The notes below the pieces were generated by a model. It was given only the letters and a program-made list of their open reading frames with translations. It was not told where the DNA came from and ran no database searches. This document shows, one piece after another, positions 51,989 to 62,616 of a stretch of DNA of 64,000 bases. This DNA comes from Nitricoxidireducens sp046726235. Its GTDB lineage: Bacteria > Pseudomonadota > Gammaproteobacteria > Burkholderiales > Rhodocyclaceae. The stretch covers positions 372,001-436,000 of the forward strand of contig JBKPAD010000010.1 of assembly GCA_046726235.1 (NCBI GenBank). Direction: 5' to 3'. Each line of letters starts with the position of its first letter. The stretch's first letter is position 1. The translations under genes were made by a program, and so were the position numbers.

Positions 51989-52468
51989 ATGACCTTGATC
52001 GAGCACCTGCCGCCGACCGCGACGCGCGTCGAGCGCAACACGCACCCGGAGGTCAACGCCGCCCTGCGGCGGCGCACCGACGCCGGCCTGACGGCGATGG
52101 AAAACGCCGAGCCCGAGCAGTTCGAGGCGCGGCTGCGCCAGTTGGACCGCGAGTGGGACATCGAGCGCCTGCTGCAGCTCAACGCCTCGGCGCTGGTGCT
52201 GGTCGGGCTCGCGCTCGCGCAGCGCGTGGACCGGCGCTTCCTCTGGCTGCCCGCCGCCGTGCTGTCCTTCTTCGCGCAGCACGCACTGCAGGGCTGGTGT
52301 CCGCCGGTGCCTTTGTTCCGGCGCCTCGGCGTGCGCACCGTGCGCGAGATCGAGCGCGAGCGCTATGCGCTCAAGGCGATGCGGGGGGATTTCGACGGCC
52401 TGCCGCCGCGCGGCACGGCCGAGCGCAGCGCGCGCGTGCGCGCCGTCATGAAGGCGATCGACGCCTGA
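51989..52468 (+). CDS. Membrane protein, DUF2892-like (second of a pair)
   Basis: A 159-residue paralogue of the gene 7 bp upstream. It has DREWDIERLLQLNAS, two membrane helices (ALVLVGLALAQRV and FLWLPAAVLSFFAQHALQG), then CPPVPLFRRLGVRTVREIERERYALKAMRGDF. It carries a Cys (GWCPP) where the first copy has Tyr (GWYPL), recalling the inner-membrane rhodanese-associated DUF2892 hairpin. Function is unknown; it is convergent with the next gene. Confidence 0.65.
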   Translation: MTLIEHLPPTATRVERNTHPEVNAALRRRTDAGLTAMENAEPEQFEARLRQLDREWDIERLLQLNASALVLVGLALAQRVDRRFLWLPAAVLSFFAQHALQGWCPPVPLFRRLGVRTVREIERERYALKAMRGDFDGLPPRGTAERSARVRAVMKAIDA

Positions 52469-52475
52469 CTAGGGC

Positions 52476-52850
52476 CTACTTGATCTTGCCCTTGAGGTCG
52501 AGGCCCATGCAGCCGGCGACGGCGCCCTTGTCGCCGGCGCGGATCACGCAGTCGTTGGCCGGATCCGCGGCGTCGATGGCGACCGGCTGCGGCTCCGCTG
52601 CCGCCGCAGCCGCAGGCGCGGCGGGACGTACATGCTCCTTGAGCGCCGCCACCTCCTCCTGCAGCGCCTTGTTCGCCTTGTTCGCCTTGCGCATCTGGTC
52701 GCCGAGCGTCGTCACCTCGCTCATGACGCCGATCGTCAGGACCATCGACACCAGCGACACCAGCACCAGGAGGCCCACGCCCGCCGCGGTCAGGATGCCC
52801 AGCAGGCGTGCCTGGACGCCCTGCTCGCCCGGTTGATTGTCTTCGCTCAT
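52476..52850 (-). CDS. Small single-pass membrane protein with coiled coil
   Basis: A 124-residue protein that I do not recognise. A cytoplasmic start (MSEDNQPGEQGVQARLL) is followed by one membrane helix (ILTAAGVGLLVLVSLVSMVL), a coiled coil (GDQMRKANKANKALQEEVAAL), an Ala/Pro linker and a C-terminal segment with two cysteines (NDCVIRAGDKGAVAGCMG) likely to form a disulfide outside the membrane. GGAG lies close before the ATG. It may be a periplasmic scaffold or OmpA-like partner, but there is no evidence of function. Confidence 0.65.
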   Translation of the reverse strand: MSEDNQPGEQGVQARLLGILTAAGVGLLVLVSLVSMVLTIGVMSEVTTLGDQMRKANKANKALQEEVAALKEHVRPAAPAAAAAAEPQPVAIDAADPANDCVIRAGDKGAVAGCMGLDLKGKIK

Positions 52851-53011
52851 GCTCCAGTTCCTCCCTGCGGCGGCCGCGGCCGGCTTTCGGGCGCGGAGTT
52901 TATCCGATCGAACCGCCATGCCGTTTGTAAAGTTTTCACGGCCATGCCCCCGGGCTTACCGGCAGCCATGCGTTCGAGCGCCGTTTGTCCCCGATTCGCG
53001 TTCTTTCGGCC

Positions 53012-53027
53012 CTGCACGCTTGTTGCT
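53012..53027 (+). promoter_or_regulatory. Weak sigma-54-like site upstream of the ligD unit
   Basis: CTGCACG-CTTG-TTGCT keeps GCACG and TTGC in register, but the first G of the -24 GG is T. The predicted start is near 53038, ahead of the TTGGAGG ribosome-binding site and the ATG at 53067. Without the GG it is only a candidate. Confidence 0.25.
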
Positions 53028-53066
53028 TCCATCCATTTCACAGAGGCCGGCAATTTGGAGGACACC

Positions 53067-53363
53067 ATGCCTGCACGCGCAAGAACTTCACGAATGTCGA
53101 CGAAGCGCCGTCCGCCGCCCGCCGCTGCGGACCCATGGTCCGCATGGCTGGACGTCGCCTTCGGCATCGGTCACGCCATGGTCGCGTACGAGCTGATGCT
53201 CGCCGCGGTGCTGTCTCCTGACGCCTGTGCACAGCGGCATCGCGCGCAGCCTCGTGCGCGCCTGGTGCTCGTGCATTCGATCGCCGCACCGGGCGCGGCC
53301 GCAGCGTCGCCGCCGCGGCCGGCGCTGCGTGCAGTCCGGTCCTGCAATGAAGGAAAAGCCTGA
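53067..53363 (+). CDS. Possible small leader ORF before ligD
   Basis: A 98-residue reading frame with a good RBS (TTGGAGG, five bases before the ATG). It begins MPARARTSRMSTKRRPPP, has one hydrophobic stretch (WLDVAFGIGHAMVAYELMLAAVL), and its 3' end overlaps the ligD start by 17 bp. I do not recognise the protein, and its C-terminal half is low complexity. It may be a real small membrane protein coupled to ligD or only a translated leader. The remaining 216 bp up to 52850 hold no other gene that I can support. Confidence 0.45.
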   Translation: MPARARTSRMSTKRRPPPAAADPWSAWLDVAFGIGHAMVAYELMLAAVLSPDACAQRHRAQPRARLVLVHSIAAPGAAAASPPRPALRAVRSCNEGKA

Positions 53364-55803
53364 CGCGGGGCTGCGCCGCTACCGCGAGAAGCGCGACTTC
53401 AGCGCCACCCCGGAACCCGCGGGCCAGCGCAAGCCGCGGGCTGCGCCGGAACTTGCCTTCGTGGTCCAGAAGCACGCCGCGCGCCGGCTGCATTACGACT
53501 TCCGCCTCGAACTCGACGGCACGCTGAAGAGCTGGGCCGTGCCGAAAGGCCCGAGCCTCGACCCCAAGCAGCGCCGCATGGCCGTCCACGTCGAGGACCA
53601 TCCACTCGACTATGCCGGTTTCGAAGGCACGATCCCGCCGGGACATTACGGCGCCGGCGAGGTCATCGTCTGGGACCGCGGCACCTGGGTGCCGATCGGC
53701 GATGCCGCCGCCGGCTATCGCGACGGCAAGCTCAAGTTCGTGCTGCACGGACGCAAGCTGCGCGGCGCATGGACGCTGGTGCGCATGCAGCCGCGCGAGG
53801 GCGAGCGCCAGGAATCCTGGCTGCTGATCAAGGAGAAGGACGAGGCTGCACGCAGCGCCGCCGAATTCGACGTCACCGCGGCGCTGCCCGACAGCGTGCT
53901 CGCCGATGCGCCGCCTGCCATTCCCGCAGCAGCGAAGCCCGCGCCGTTGCCCGAGGAATTCAAGCCGGCGCTGGCGACGCTGGTCGAGGCGCAGCCGAAG
54001 GGCGACTGGACCTACGAGATCAAGTTCGACGGCTATCGCCTGCTCGCCCGCATCGACGGCGACGACGTGCGCCTGTTCACGCGCAACGGCAACGACTGGA
54101 CCGCGCGCCTGCCCGACCTGGCCGATGCCATCCGCGACCTGCGCCTTGCGCCGGCCTGGCTCGACGGCGAGATCGTCGTCCGGGGCCGCGACGGCGTGCC
54201 CGACTTCCAGGCGCTGCAGAACGCGTTCGATCGCGGCCGCCAGGCGTTGGGCGCGGTGCGCTACTACGTCTTCGACCTGCCCTTCTACGCCGGCCGCGAC
54301 CTGCGCGCCGTGCCGCTGACCGAACGCCGCGCGCTGCTGCGCAGCCTGTTCGCCGAAGCGTCGGGCGGGCGCATCCTGTTCAGCGAGGACTTCGCGCCGG
54401 GCGACGCCGACATCCTCGACGCCGCGTGCGGCATGCACCTCGAGGGCGTCATCGGCAAGCTGGCCGACTCGCCCTACCCGAGCGGGCGCTCGCGCCAGTG
54501 GATCAAGCTCAAGTGCTCGCGGCGGCAGGAGTTCGTCATCGGCGGCTACACCGATCCGCAGGGCGCCCGCGACGCCTTCGGCTCGCTGCTGCTCGGCGTC
54601 TTCGACGATGCCGGGGCGCTGCATTACGCCGGCAACGTCGGCACCGGCTTCGATGCCGCGCGGCTCGCCAGCGTCAAGAAGCGGCTCGACAAGCTCACCG
54701 CCGAACGCTCGCCCTTCGCCGAGCGCACGCCCTACCGCAATGCGCATTGGGTACAGCCGGTGCTCGTCGCCGAAGTCGCGTTCACCGAATGGACGCAGGA
54801 CGGCCGCATCCGCCATCCGGTGTTCAAGGGCTTGCGCGCCGACAAGCCCGCCGCCGCGATCCGCCGCGAGGCGCCGGTCGCGGCGACGGCAGAGTCTGAG
54901 CCGCCGCCGCGGCCCACCGGCCCGCGCGTCACCCATCCCGACCGCGTCATCGACGCCGCCAGCGGCGCCACCAAGCGCGAGCTGGTCGAGTACTACCAGC
55001 GCGTCGCCGCCCTGATGCTGCCGCACCTCGCCGGCCGGCCGCTGGCGCTGCTGCGCGCGCCGGGCGGCCTCGACGGCCCGTCCTTCTTCCAGAAGCACGC
55101 CGACGGCCGCCAGCTGCCCGGCGTGCGCGCGCTCGACCCGGCCTTCGATCCCGGCCATGGCCCGCCGCTCGGCATCGACACGGCGTCCGCGCTGGTCGGC
55201 GCCGCGCAGATGAACGTGGTCGAATTCCACACCTGGAACGCGCGCGTCCCGGACACCGAGCATCCTGACCGCATGGTGTTCGACCTCGATCCGGGCGAAG
55301 GCGTGGCCTGGGCGCAGGTGGTCGAGGGCGCGCAGCTGGTGCATGCGCTGCTCGACGAAATGGGCCTGCGCTGCTTCCTGAAAAGCAGCGGTGGGAAGGG
55401 CCTGCACGTCGTCGTGCCGCTGGCGCCGCGCGCCGACTGGGGCTTCGTCAAGGAGTTCTCGCACGCCGTGGTGCGCCATCTGGCCACGCACCTGCGCCAG
55501 CGCTTCGTCGCCAAGAGCGGTCCGCGCAACCGCGTCGGGCGGATCTTCGTGGACTACCTGCGCAACGGCCGCGGGGCCACCACCGCGGCCGCGTACTCGG
55601 CGCGCGCGCGGCCCGGCCTGCCGATCTCGCTGCCGCTGTCGTGGGACGAGCTGCCGTCGCTGCGCGATGCCGGCATCGCCGACATCCGCACGCCGATGGC
55701 GCGCCTCGAAGCCGCGGCGATGCACTGGAGCGCCTACGGCCGCACGCGCCAGACGCTGGCGCGCGCGGCGCAAATGCTCGGCTTCGAAACGGAGACCGCC
55801 TAG
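53347..55803 (+). CDS. ligD: NHEJ DNA ligase D (phosphoesterase-ligase-polymerase)
   Basis: An 818-residue LigD in the order found in Pseudomonas. The N-terminal 3'-phosphoesterase (about 30-190) has HYDFRLELDG, WAVPKGPS and EDHPLDYAGFEG. The ATP-dependent ligase (about 205-520) has nucleophile K226 in KFDGYR and the EGVIGK segment. The C-terminal primase-polymerase (about 545-800) has D646-x-D648 (VFDLDPGEG) and KSSGGKGLHV. With Ku it repairs double-strand breaks without a template, mainly in non-growing cells. The start ATG 53347 is followed by KEKPDAGL. Ku lies 5.5 kb downstream rather than adjacent. Confidence 0.95.
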   Translation: MKEKPDAGLRRYREKRDFSATPEPAGQRKPRAAPELAFVVQKHAARRLHYDFRLELDGTLKSWAVPKGPSLDPKQRRMAVHVEDHPLDYAGFEGTIPPGHYGAGEVIVWDRGTWVPIGDAAAGYRDGKLKFVLHGRKLRGAWTLVRMQPREGERQESWLLIKEKDEAARSAAEFDVTAALPDSVLADAPPAIPAAAKPAPLPEEFKPALATLVEAQPKGDWTYEIKFDGYRLLARIDGDDVRLFTRNGNDWTARLPDLADAIRDLRLAPAWLDGEIVVRGRDGVPDFQALQNAFDRGRQALGAVRYYVFDLPFYAGRDLRAVPLTERRALLRSLFAEASGGRILFSEDFAPGDADILDAACGMHLEGVIGKLADSPYPSGRSRQWIKLKCSRRQEFVIGGYTDPQGARDAFGSLLLGVFDDAGALHYAGNVGTGFDAARLASVKKRLDKLTAERSPFAERTPYRNAHWVQPVLVAEVAFTEWTQDGRIRHPVFKGLRADKPAAAIRREAPVAATAESEPPPRPTGPRVTHPDRVIDAASGATKRELVEYYQRVAALMLPHLAGRPLALLRAPGGLDGPSFFQKHADGRQLPGVRALDPAFDPGHGPPLGIDTASALVGAAQMNVVEFHTWNARVPDTEHPDRMVFDLDPGEGVAWAQVVEGAQLVHALLDEMGLRCFLKSSGGKGLHVVVPLAPRADWGFVKEFSHAVVRHLATHLRQRFVAKSGPRNRVGRIFVDYLRNGRGATTAAAYSARARPGLPISLPLSWDELPSLRDAGIADIRTPMARLEAAAMHWSAYGRTRQTLARAAQMLGFETETA

Positions 55804-56489
55804 AAGGCCGAGCACCCGGTCGCGGGGGCTCCCTCCGGCGATGCCGACTCGGGCGCCGCAACCATCGGCGTCAGCGTCCGGGCCATCTCGAGCTGTGCGG
55901 CGATGATCGGCGCCGCGTCGCGCATCAGCGACGCGAGTTCGTCATCGCCTGCGCGGTGCTTGCGCAAGCGATCGAGGTCGCGCTGCTGCGCGCTGCGCAT
56001 CGCCGTGACGAAGCGCTTGTCGAACGAAGGCCCCGACAGCTTCTGCAGCGCGGCGAGCAGCTTGCGGTCGACCGCCTCGAGCGAGGTCGAGAGCGTCAGG
56101 CGGCGCGAGGCGCCGAGCACGTCCATCTGGTCGATCATGCCGACGTGCGTCTCGGCGACCTCGCCGGCATATTTGCGCACGCATGGATGCGCGCCTTCGT
56201 TCAGCGCCAGTCGCGCGGCATCCACGCGCGCCTGCGCTGCGCGGCGCGCCCACTGCAGGAACTGCGCGTCGGCGCTCGCGAGCGTGCGCGCCTGTCCCTG
56301 CGAACGCGGGTTCGGCACCACCGATTCGAGCGGACGGATCACCGCCGCGCCGGGGCTCTCGGGATCGGCCGCGCCGCCCTCGGCGGGCGTGCGCCCCGAG
56401 GGCGCCACGACCTGCGCGCAGGCCAGCGCCGGCAGCAGCACCAGCACGCCGGCCCAGCTACGGGCGCGGCTGCTTGCGACGCTCGACAT
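55800..56489 (-). CDS. DUF4142-type exported protein
   Basis: A 229-residue protein with a signal peptide (SWAGVLVLLPALACAQ) and a helical DUF4142 (ferritin-like) domain at about residues 65-215 (ASADAQFLQWARRAAQARVDAARLAL ... YAGEVAETHVGMIDQMDVLGA ... FVTAMRSAQQRDLDRLRKH). DUF4142 proteins are periplasmic and common in stress regulons; biochemical function is unknown. The start overlaps the 3' end of the upstream small hydrophilic gene by 32 bp, so both likely share the sigma-54-type promoter at 56807. Its stop overlaps the ligD stop by 4 bp. Confidence 0.7.
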   Translation of the reverse strand: MSSVASSRARSWAGVLVLLPALACAQVVAPSGRTPAEGGAADPESPGAAVIRPLESVVPNPRSQGQARTLASADAQFLQWARRAAQARVDAARLALNEGAHPCVRKYAGEVAETHVGMIDQMDVLGASRRLTLSTSLEAVDRKLLAALQKLSGPSFDKRFVTAMRSAQQRDLDRLRKHRAGDDELASLMRDAAPIIAAQLEMARTLTPMVAAPESASPEGAPATGCSAF

Positions 56490-56769
56490 TGCGCTGGTCC
56501 AGGCGGCCGGCGATTTCCTGGTTCTCATAGGCGGAGCGGCGGTCGGTGTCGACCACGCCGCGCTCGATGTCACGAAAGCCCTGCTGCGTACGTTCGGCAC
56601 TGGGCCGGTCCGCGGCCGCCTGGTTGTCGGCCGACTCGTCGTGCTCGTGCGGCAGCCGCGGCGCCGGCGCCGGGACCGTGGTTTCGCCTTGCTGGGAGGT
56701 CGTGTTGCCTTTCCCGGCGCCGGCGCGATCGTCGGCTTCTCCGGGCTTGTTTTCCTTGAGCGGATTCAT
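56458..56769 (-). CDS. Small highly hydrophilic protein
   Basis: A 103-residue protein with no hydrophobic segment, rich in Gln/Glu/Asp/Arg (NPLKENKPGEADDRAGAGKG, and GFRDIERGVVDTDRRSAYEN towards the C-terminus). It looks intrinsically disordered, like many desiccation- or stress-induced hydrophilins; I do not recognise a family. Support comes from a well-placed sigma-54-type promoter (27-nt leader) and overlap with the DUF4142 gene. The RBS is weak (GGCGGG). Confidence 0.6.
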   Translation of the reverse strand: MNPLKENKPGEADDRAGAGKGNTTSQQGETTVPAPAPRLPHEHDESADNQAAADRPSAERTQQGFRDIERGVVDTDRRSAYENQEIAGRLDQRNVERRKQPRP

Positions 56770-56806
56770 TGCGCATCCCGCCGCAGAGCTTTGAGTCCGG
56801 TTGTTC

Positions 56807-56822
56807 GGCAAGCCGCATGCCC
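56807..56822 (-). promoter_or_regulatory. Sigma-54-type promoter for the hydrophilic protein/DUF4142 pair
   Basis: The minus strand reads GGGCATG-CGGC-TTGCC with correct GG/GC spacing. The start is expected near 56796, about 27 nt before the ATG at 56769. Confidence 0.55.
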
Positions 56823-56889
56823 AAGGGTGCAGGGGAAAGTTTGTCAACGAACATACGCTCCGGGCGATTCCCGATATCGTCCCCCCGAG

Positions 56890-58455
56890 ATGGACCCAAG
56901 CCGCAGCGGGGCGATCAGCCAAATGAACCCAAGCGCCGAGAACGCGACTACCTCCTGCTGGCAGAGCGGCATCGTGCCGGGCGGCCGTTCGCCGCTCGCG
57001 GCCGATGCCGAGGCCGACGTCTGCATCGTCGGCGCCGGCATTGCGGGGCTCACGACCGCCTACCTGCTGGCGCGGGAGGGCGTGCGGGTGGTCGTGCTCG
57101 ACGACGGCCCCATCGGCGGCGGGGAGACCGGGCGCACCACGGCGCACCTCGCCAGCGCCCTCGACGACCGCTGGTTCGAACTCGAGCGCCTGCACGGCAA
57201 GCATGGCGCCCGCCTCGCGGCGCAGAGCCACATGGCGGCGATCGACGCCGTCGAGCGCATCGTGGCCGAGGAAGGCATCGACTGCGGCTTCACGCGGCTC
57301 GACGGCTACCTGTTCGCGCCGCCGGAAGGGGCCGGCGACGTGCTCGAACGCGAGCTCGAGGCGGCGCTGCGCGCCGGCCATGACGTGCGCTTCGTGCCGC
57401 AGGCGCCGCTGGAGGGATTCGACACCGGCCCGTGCCTGTGCTTCGCCAACCAGGGACAGTTCCATCCCCTCGCCTACCTGACGGCGCTGGCGGCGTCCGT
57501 CGAGGCACGCGGCGGGCGCATTTACACCGGCAGCCGCGTCGCAGAAGTCAGCGGCGGCAGCACCGCGACGGCACGCACCGCGGGCGGCGCGACGGTCTCC
57601 GCGGGCGCGATCGTCGTCGCCACCAACACGCCGATCAACGACCGCGTCACCATGCACACCAAGCAGGCCGCCTACCGCAGCTTCGTCATCGGCCTGCGCG
57701 TGCCGCGCGGGTCGGTGGTGCAGGCGCTCTACTGGGACACGCTCGATCCCTACCACTACGTGCGCCTCGCCGGTCCGGCCGGCGACGTCGGCGACCTCCT
57801 GATCGTCGGCGGCGAAGACCACAAGACGGGACAGGCCGACGACGGCGCCGTGCGCTTCGCCCGGCTCGAGGCCTGGGCGCACGAGCGCTTCCCGATGGCG
57901 CAGGAAACGCTCCATCGCTGGTCGGGCCAGATCATCGAGCCGATCGACTCGCTCGCCTTCATCGGGCGCAACCCCGGCAACGAGGACAACATCTACATCG
58001 CCACCGGCGACTCGGGCACCGGCATGACGCACGGCACGATCGCCGGCATGCTGATCGGCGACCTGATCCGCGGCCGCGCCAATCACTGGCAGGAGCTGTA
58101 CGACCCGGCGCGCGTCTCGCCGCTGGCGAGCAAGGACTTCGCGCTCGAGAACCTCAACGTCGTGCGCCAGTACTCGGCCTGGGTACGCGCGTCCGAAGTC
58201 GAGGGCGAGGCGGACATCGTGCCGGGAAGCGGCGCCATCCTGCGCCACGGCCTGCACAAGGTGGCGGTCCACCGCGACGACGACGGCGCCCTGCACCGCC
58301 TCGACGCGACCTGCCCGCACCTCGGCTGCGTCGTGGCCTGGAACAGCACCGAGCGCACCTGGGACTGCCCCTGCCACGGCTCGCGCTTCGCGCCCGACGG
58401 GCATGTGCTCAACGGCCCGGCCAACGCCGGCCTCTCGCCACCGGAGGCGTCATGA
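56890..58455 (+). CDS. FAD-dependent oxidoreductase with C-terminal Rieske domain
   Basis: A 521-residue DAO-type flavoprotein. The dinucleotide motif is VCIVGAGIAGLTTAYLLARE (near residue 45). A second FAD segment near residue 370 (LAFIGRNPGNEDNIYIATGD) precedes GTGMTHGTIAGMLIGDLI, and a C-terminal Rieske [2Fe-2S] domain holds CPHLGC and CPCHGS. The combination resembles the YgaF/PuuB-like oxidoreductases with fused Rieske centre found in many bacteria; the substrate is unknown, possibly an amine or amino-acid derivative. The start is 56890 or 56923; neither has a good RBS. Confidence 0.85.
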   Translation: MDPSRSGAISQMNPSAENATTSCWQSGIVPGGRSPLAADAEADVCIVGAGIAGLTTAYLLAREGVRVVVLDDGPIGGGETGRTTAHLASALDDRWFELERLHGKHGARLAAQSHMAAIDAVERIVAEEGIDCGFTRLDGYLFAPPEGAGDVLERELEAALRAGHDVRFVPQAPLEGFDTGPCLCFANQGQFHPLAYLTALAASVEARGGRIYTGSRVAEVSGGSTATARTAGGATVSAGAIVVATNTPINDRVTMHTKQAAYRSFVIGLRVPRGSVVQALYWDTLDPYHYVRLAGPAGDVGDLLIVGGEDHKTGQADDGAVRFARLEAWAHERFPMAQETLHRWSGQIIEPIDSLAFIGRNPGNEDNIYIATGDSGTGMTHGTIAGMLIGDLIRGRANHWQELYDPARVSPLASKDFALENLNVVRQYSAWVRASEVEGEADIVPGSGAILRHGLHKVAVHRDDDGALHRLDATCPHLGCVVAWNSTERTWDCPCHGSRFAPDGHVLNGPANAGLSPPEAS

Positions 58456-58466
58456 ACCGCCGCCCG

Positions 58467-58877
58467 TCACTCCCAATAGGGCCGCGCGTGGAAATGACGG
58501 TGCACCGCCCGGTGCCACTCGGCGTCGCCGGCATACGGCCAGCGCTCGCGCTCGAAGCGCGGCGCGCAGGCCAGCATTTCGCGGTCGGCATCGAGCAGCA
58601 GCCGGCGGTTCTCGGCGTCCCAGGCCAGCGCGCTCCACGGAATGGCGAAGAAGCGCTGGTCGACGCCCATGAAGCCGCCGTTGGCGATCACCGCGTACGC
58701 GATGCGCCCGCGCGGCGCATCGAGCATCAGTTCGGTCACCGTGCCGAGGGTTTCATTGCCGAGGCTCACCACCTTGTCGCCGAATAGCGCATTCGCCGTC
58801 AGCAGCCCGCCGACCGGCAAATCCGTCGCCGGCGCCTCCGTGCGCCCCTTGTGCTCGCGGCGGGAGAACAGGTTCAC
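58467..58877 (-). CDS. PRC-barrel domain protein (GTG start)
   Basis: A 136-residue soluble protein with a PRC-barrel (about 25-105; GDKVVSLGNETLGTVTELMLD, GRIAYAVIANGGFMG, FFAIPWSAL) and a C-terminal aromatic segment (ERERWPYAGDAEWHRAVHRH). Such proteins are frequent in stress regulons and may bind RNA or other proteins. The GTG at 58877 is six bases from GGAGG. A sigma-54-type site lies upstream at 58969. Convergent with the flavin-Rieske gene. Confidence 0.75.
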   Translation of the reverse strand: MNLFSRREHKGRTEAPATDLPVGGLLTANALFGDKVVSLGNETLGTVTELMLDAPRGRIAYAVIANGGFMGVDQRFFAIPWSALAWDAENRRLLLDADREMLACAPRFERERWPYAGDAEWHRAVHRHFHARPYWE

Positions 58878-58968
58878 GGCCGCCTCCGCGGGTCGGCCGC
58901 CGTACTCGGCTTCATGGAACAGGAATCCCCCGGGTAATCACGGGCAGATGCCCGTTCGACACCAAGAC

Positions 58969-58978
58969 AGCAATCGCT

Positions 58979-58984
<6 letters not shown>
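58969..58984 (-). promoter_or_regulatory. Sigma-54-type promoter for the PRC-barrel gene
   Basis: The minus strand reads GGGCATA-GCGA-TTGCT with correct spacing. The start is near 58958, giving an 80-nt leader that contains the hairpin ACGGGCA-GA-TGCCCGT. The site overlaps the start codon of the divergent hybrid kinase gene at 58979. Confidence 0.5.
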
Positions 58985-60925
<1,941 letters not shown>

Positions 60926-60940
60926 CATGAAACACCCCAT

Positions 60941-61207
60941 TTCCTTCTTGAGGGCGGTGGTCGCTCGGGCCGCCGGGGGTGCTGCTGCGCTCCGTGTCCC
61001 CCGGATCGGGCTGACGCCCGCTCCTCCTCCTTTACCTGCGCGCAGCAGCACCCCCACCGTCCCAAGCGGCGAGCGCCCTGCCTCTTTTGCGGTGAACCAC
61101 CACCGGCCTGTCCACAAGGAGGGCGGGTGTCCGCCTCCCGTAGGTAAAAGGAGGAGGACCGGGACGGTCCGGGGGACACGAAGGGAGGCGGATACCCGCC
61201 CTCCTTG
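60941..61207 (+). repeat. Composite double-hairpin repeat, copy 3
   Basis: This fills most of the 332-bp gap between the hybrid kinase and ku. Hairpin A has perfect 16-bp arms at 60975-60990 and 61040-61055 (GGGGGTGCTGCTGCGC and its complement). Hairpin B has 25-bp arms at 61115-61139 and 61183-61207 (beginning CAAGGAGGGCGGG), paired throughout except one G-T wobble. Its inner stem is GGACCG/CGGTCC instead of CGGGC/GCCCG as in copy 2, a compensated change. The orientation is the same as copy 2. Here the flanking genes run in the same direction, unlike copies 1 and 2. Confidence 0.9.
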
Positions 61208-61257
61208 CCGCGCAAACCTCACCCCCACACTACCTCGCAACGTCATGGACCACTGAA

Positions 61258-62169
61258 ATGCCGCGCACGATCTGGAAAGGCGCCATCACCTTCGGGCTGG
61301 TCCACATCCCGGTGGCCCTGCGCGCCGGCAGCCGCGAGCACAAGCTCGACTTCGACTGGCTCGACAAGCGCGACATGGCACCGGTCGGCTACCGCCGCAT
61401 CAACAAGCGCACCGGCGAGCCGATCGAGAGCGAGAACATCGTCAAGGGCTACCAGTACGAGGCCGGCCAGTACGTGCTGCTGACCGACGAGGACTTCCGC
61501 CAGGCCAACCCCGAGGCGACGCAGACCGTGGACATCCTCGGCTTCGTCGACCGCGACGAGATCGGCCCCGAGTACTTCGTCGCGCCCTACTACCTCGAGG
61601 TGCTGCGCCGCGGCGAGAAGGGCTACGCGCTGCTGCGCCGCATCCTGCGCGACACCAACCGCGCCGGCGTCGCCAGCGTCGTCATGCATTCGCGCCAGCA
61701 CCTGGCGCTGCTCACGGTGCGCGACGAGTGGCTGATGCTGAACACCATGCGCTTCGCCGACGAGGTGCTGAAGCCGGAAGACATGGTGAAGGTCGACGAG
61801 GAGGCGGCGCGCGTGAGCGCCGCGGAACTGGAGATGGCCCAGCGGCTGGTCGACGAGATGACCGCGGAGTGGGACCCGGCCCAGTACCACGACACCTATC
61901 GCGACGACCTGCTCAGGCGCATCGACGCCCGCATCGAGGCGGGCCAAACGCACGAACTCGCGCCGGCCGCCGAGGAACCGTCGCCGCGGGCGGCCGCGCC
62001 GGTGATCGACTTGATGGCCGCGCTGCGCCAGAGCCTGGAACGGAAAGCCGGTGGCGAGCGCATGCGCGCCGCAGCGGCCCCCGTGGAAAAGTCGCGCAAG
62101 ACGGCACCTGCCAAGTCCGCGCCGAAGAAGCCGGCGCGGACCTCGACGCGAAAGGCCACGACTTCATGA
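61258..62169 (+). CDS. ku: NHEJ end-binding protein Ku
   Basis: A 303-residue bacterial Ku: core domain RTIWKGAITFGLVHIPVAL at the N-terminus, then KRDMAPVGYRRINKRTGEP and the YYLEVLRRGEKGYALLRRIL region, and a Lys/Ala/Pro-rich C-terminal tail (KTAPAKSAPKKPARTSTRKA) typical of DNA-contacting extensions. Homodimers encircle broken ends and recruit LigD. The ATG at 61258 is the family start. No clear RBS is seen, and repeat copy 3 ends 50 bp upstream, so the repeat may influence its expression. Confidence 0.95.
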   Translation: MPRTIWKGAITFGLVHIPVALRAGSREHKLDFDWLDKRDMAPVGYRRINKRTGEPIESENIVKGYQYEAGQYVLLTDEDFRQANPEATQTVDILGFVDRDEIGPEYFVAPYYLEVLRRGEKGYALLRRILRDTNRAGVASVVMHSRQHLALLTVRDEWLMLNTMRFADEVLKPEDMVKVDEEAARVSAAELEMAQRLVDEMTAEWDPAQYHDTYRDDLLRRIDARIEAGQTHELAPAAEEPSPRAAAPVIDLMAALRQSLERKAGGERMRAAAAPVEKSRKTAPAKSAPKKPARTSTRKATTS

Positions 62170-62207
62170 CCAGGCTCGCGCCGGCGGCGGGGCCGCCGCC
62201 GACCGCA

Positions 62208-62561
62208 TCAACGATGCTGCGACGGATGCTGCTGCGACGGCGGCATCAGGCGCGCCAGCAGCATGCCGATGGCGAGCGCCGCCGCGACGGAGACCAGCGG
62301 ATGCTGCTGCACGTAGCCGCGCGCGCTCGCCAGCCACTCCTCCTGGAGTTCGCTCAGGTCCTCGACGCCGGCATGCAGCGCGGCGCTGGCCTGTTCGTAG
62401 CCGCTCTTGATCTGTTCCTTGGCGTAGGCCGCTTTTTCGGCCAGGCGCTCGGACGCCTGTTGCGCGGTCTGCGTGGCGCGTTCCATGGTTTCGCTGGCGG
62501 CGCCCCCGGCGCTGCCGGAATAGTCGGAGGTGGGATATGAGGGGTTCTTCGAAGCGGTCAT
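62208..62561 (-). CDS. YqjD/ElaB-family (DUF883) membrane-anchored protein
   Basis: A 117-residue protein with a Ser/Tyr-rich start, an amphipathic helical central region (ERATQTAQQASERLAEKAAY), and a C-terminal membrane anchor after the family motif YVQQHPLVSVAAALAIGMLLARL. YqjD/ElaB proteins tether ribosomes to the inner membrane in stationary phase and are RpoS-dependent in E. coli. Here a sigma-54-type promoter at 62617 gives a 45-nt leader. It is divergent from the sigma-54 activator gene. Confidence 0.85.
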   Translation of the reverse strand: MTASKNPSYPTSDYSGSAGGAASETMERATQTAQQASERLAEKAAYAKEQIKSGYEQASAALHAGVEDLSELQEEWLASARGYVQQHPLVSVAAALAIGMLLARLMPPSQQHPSQHR

Positions 62562-62616
62562 TTGAGTTTCTCCCGGGTGGTGGCTGTGGGCTGCGGCTGG
62601 AAAGCCCCCATGTCAC

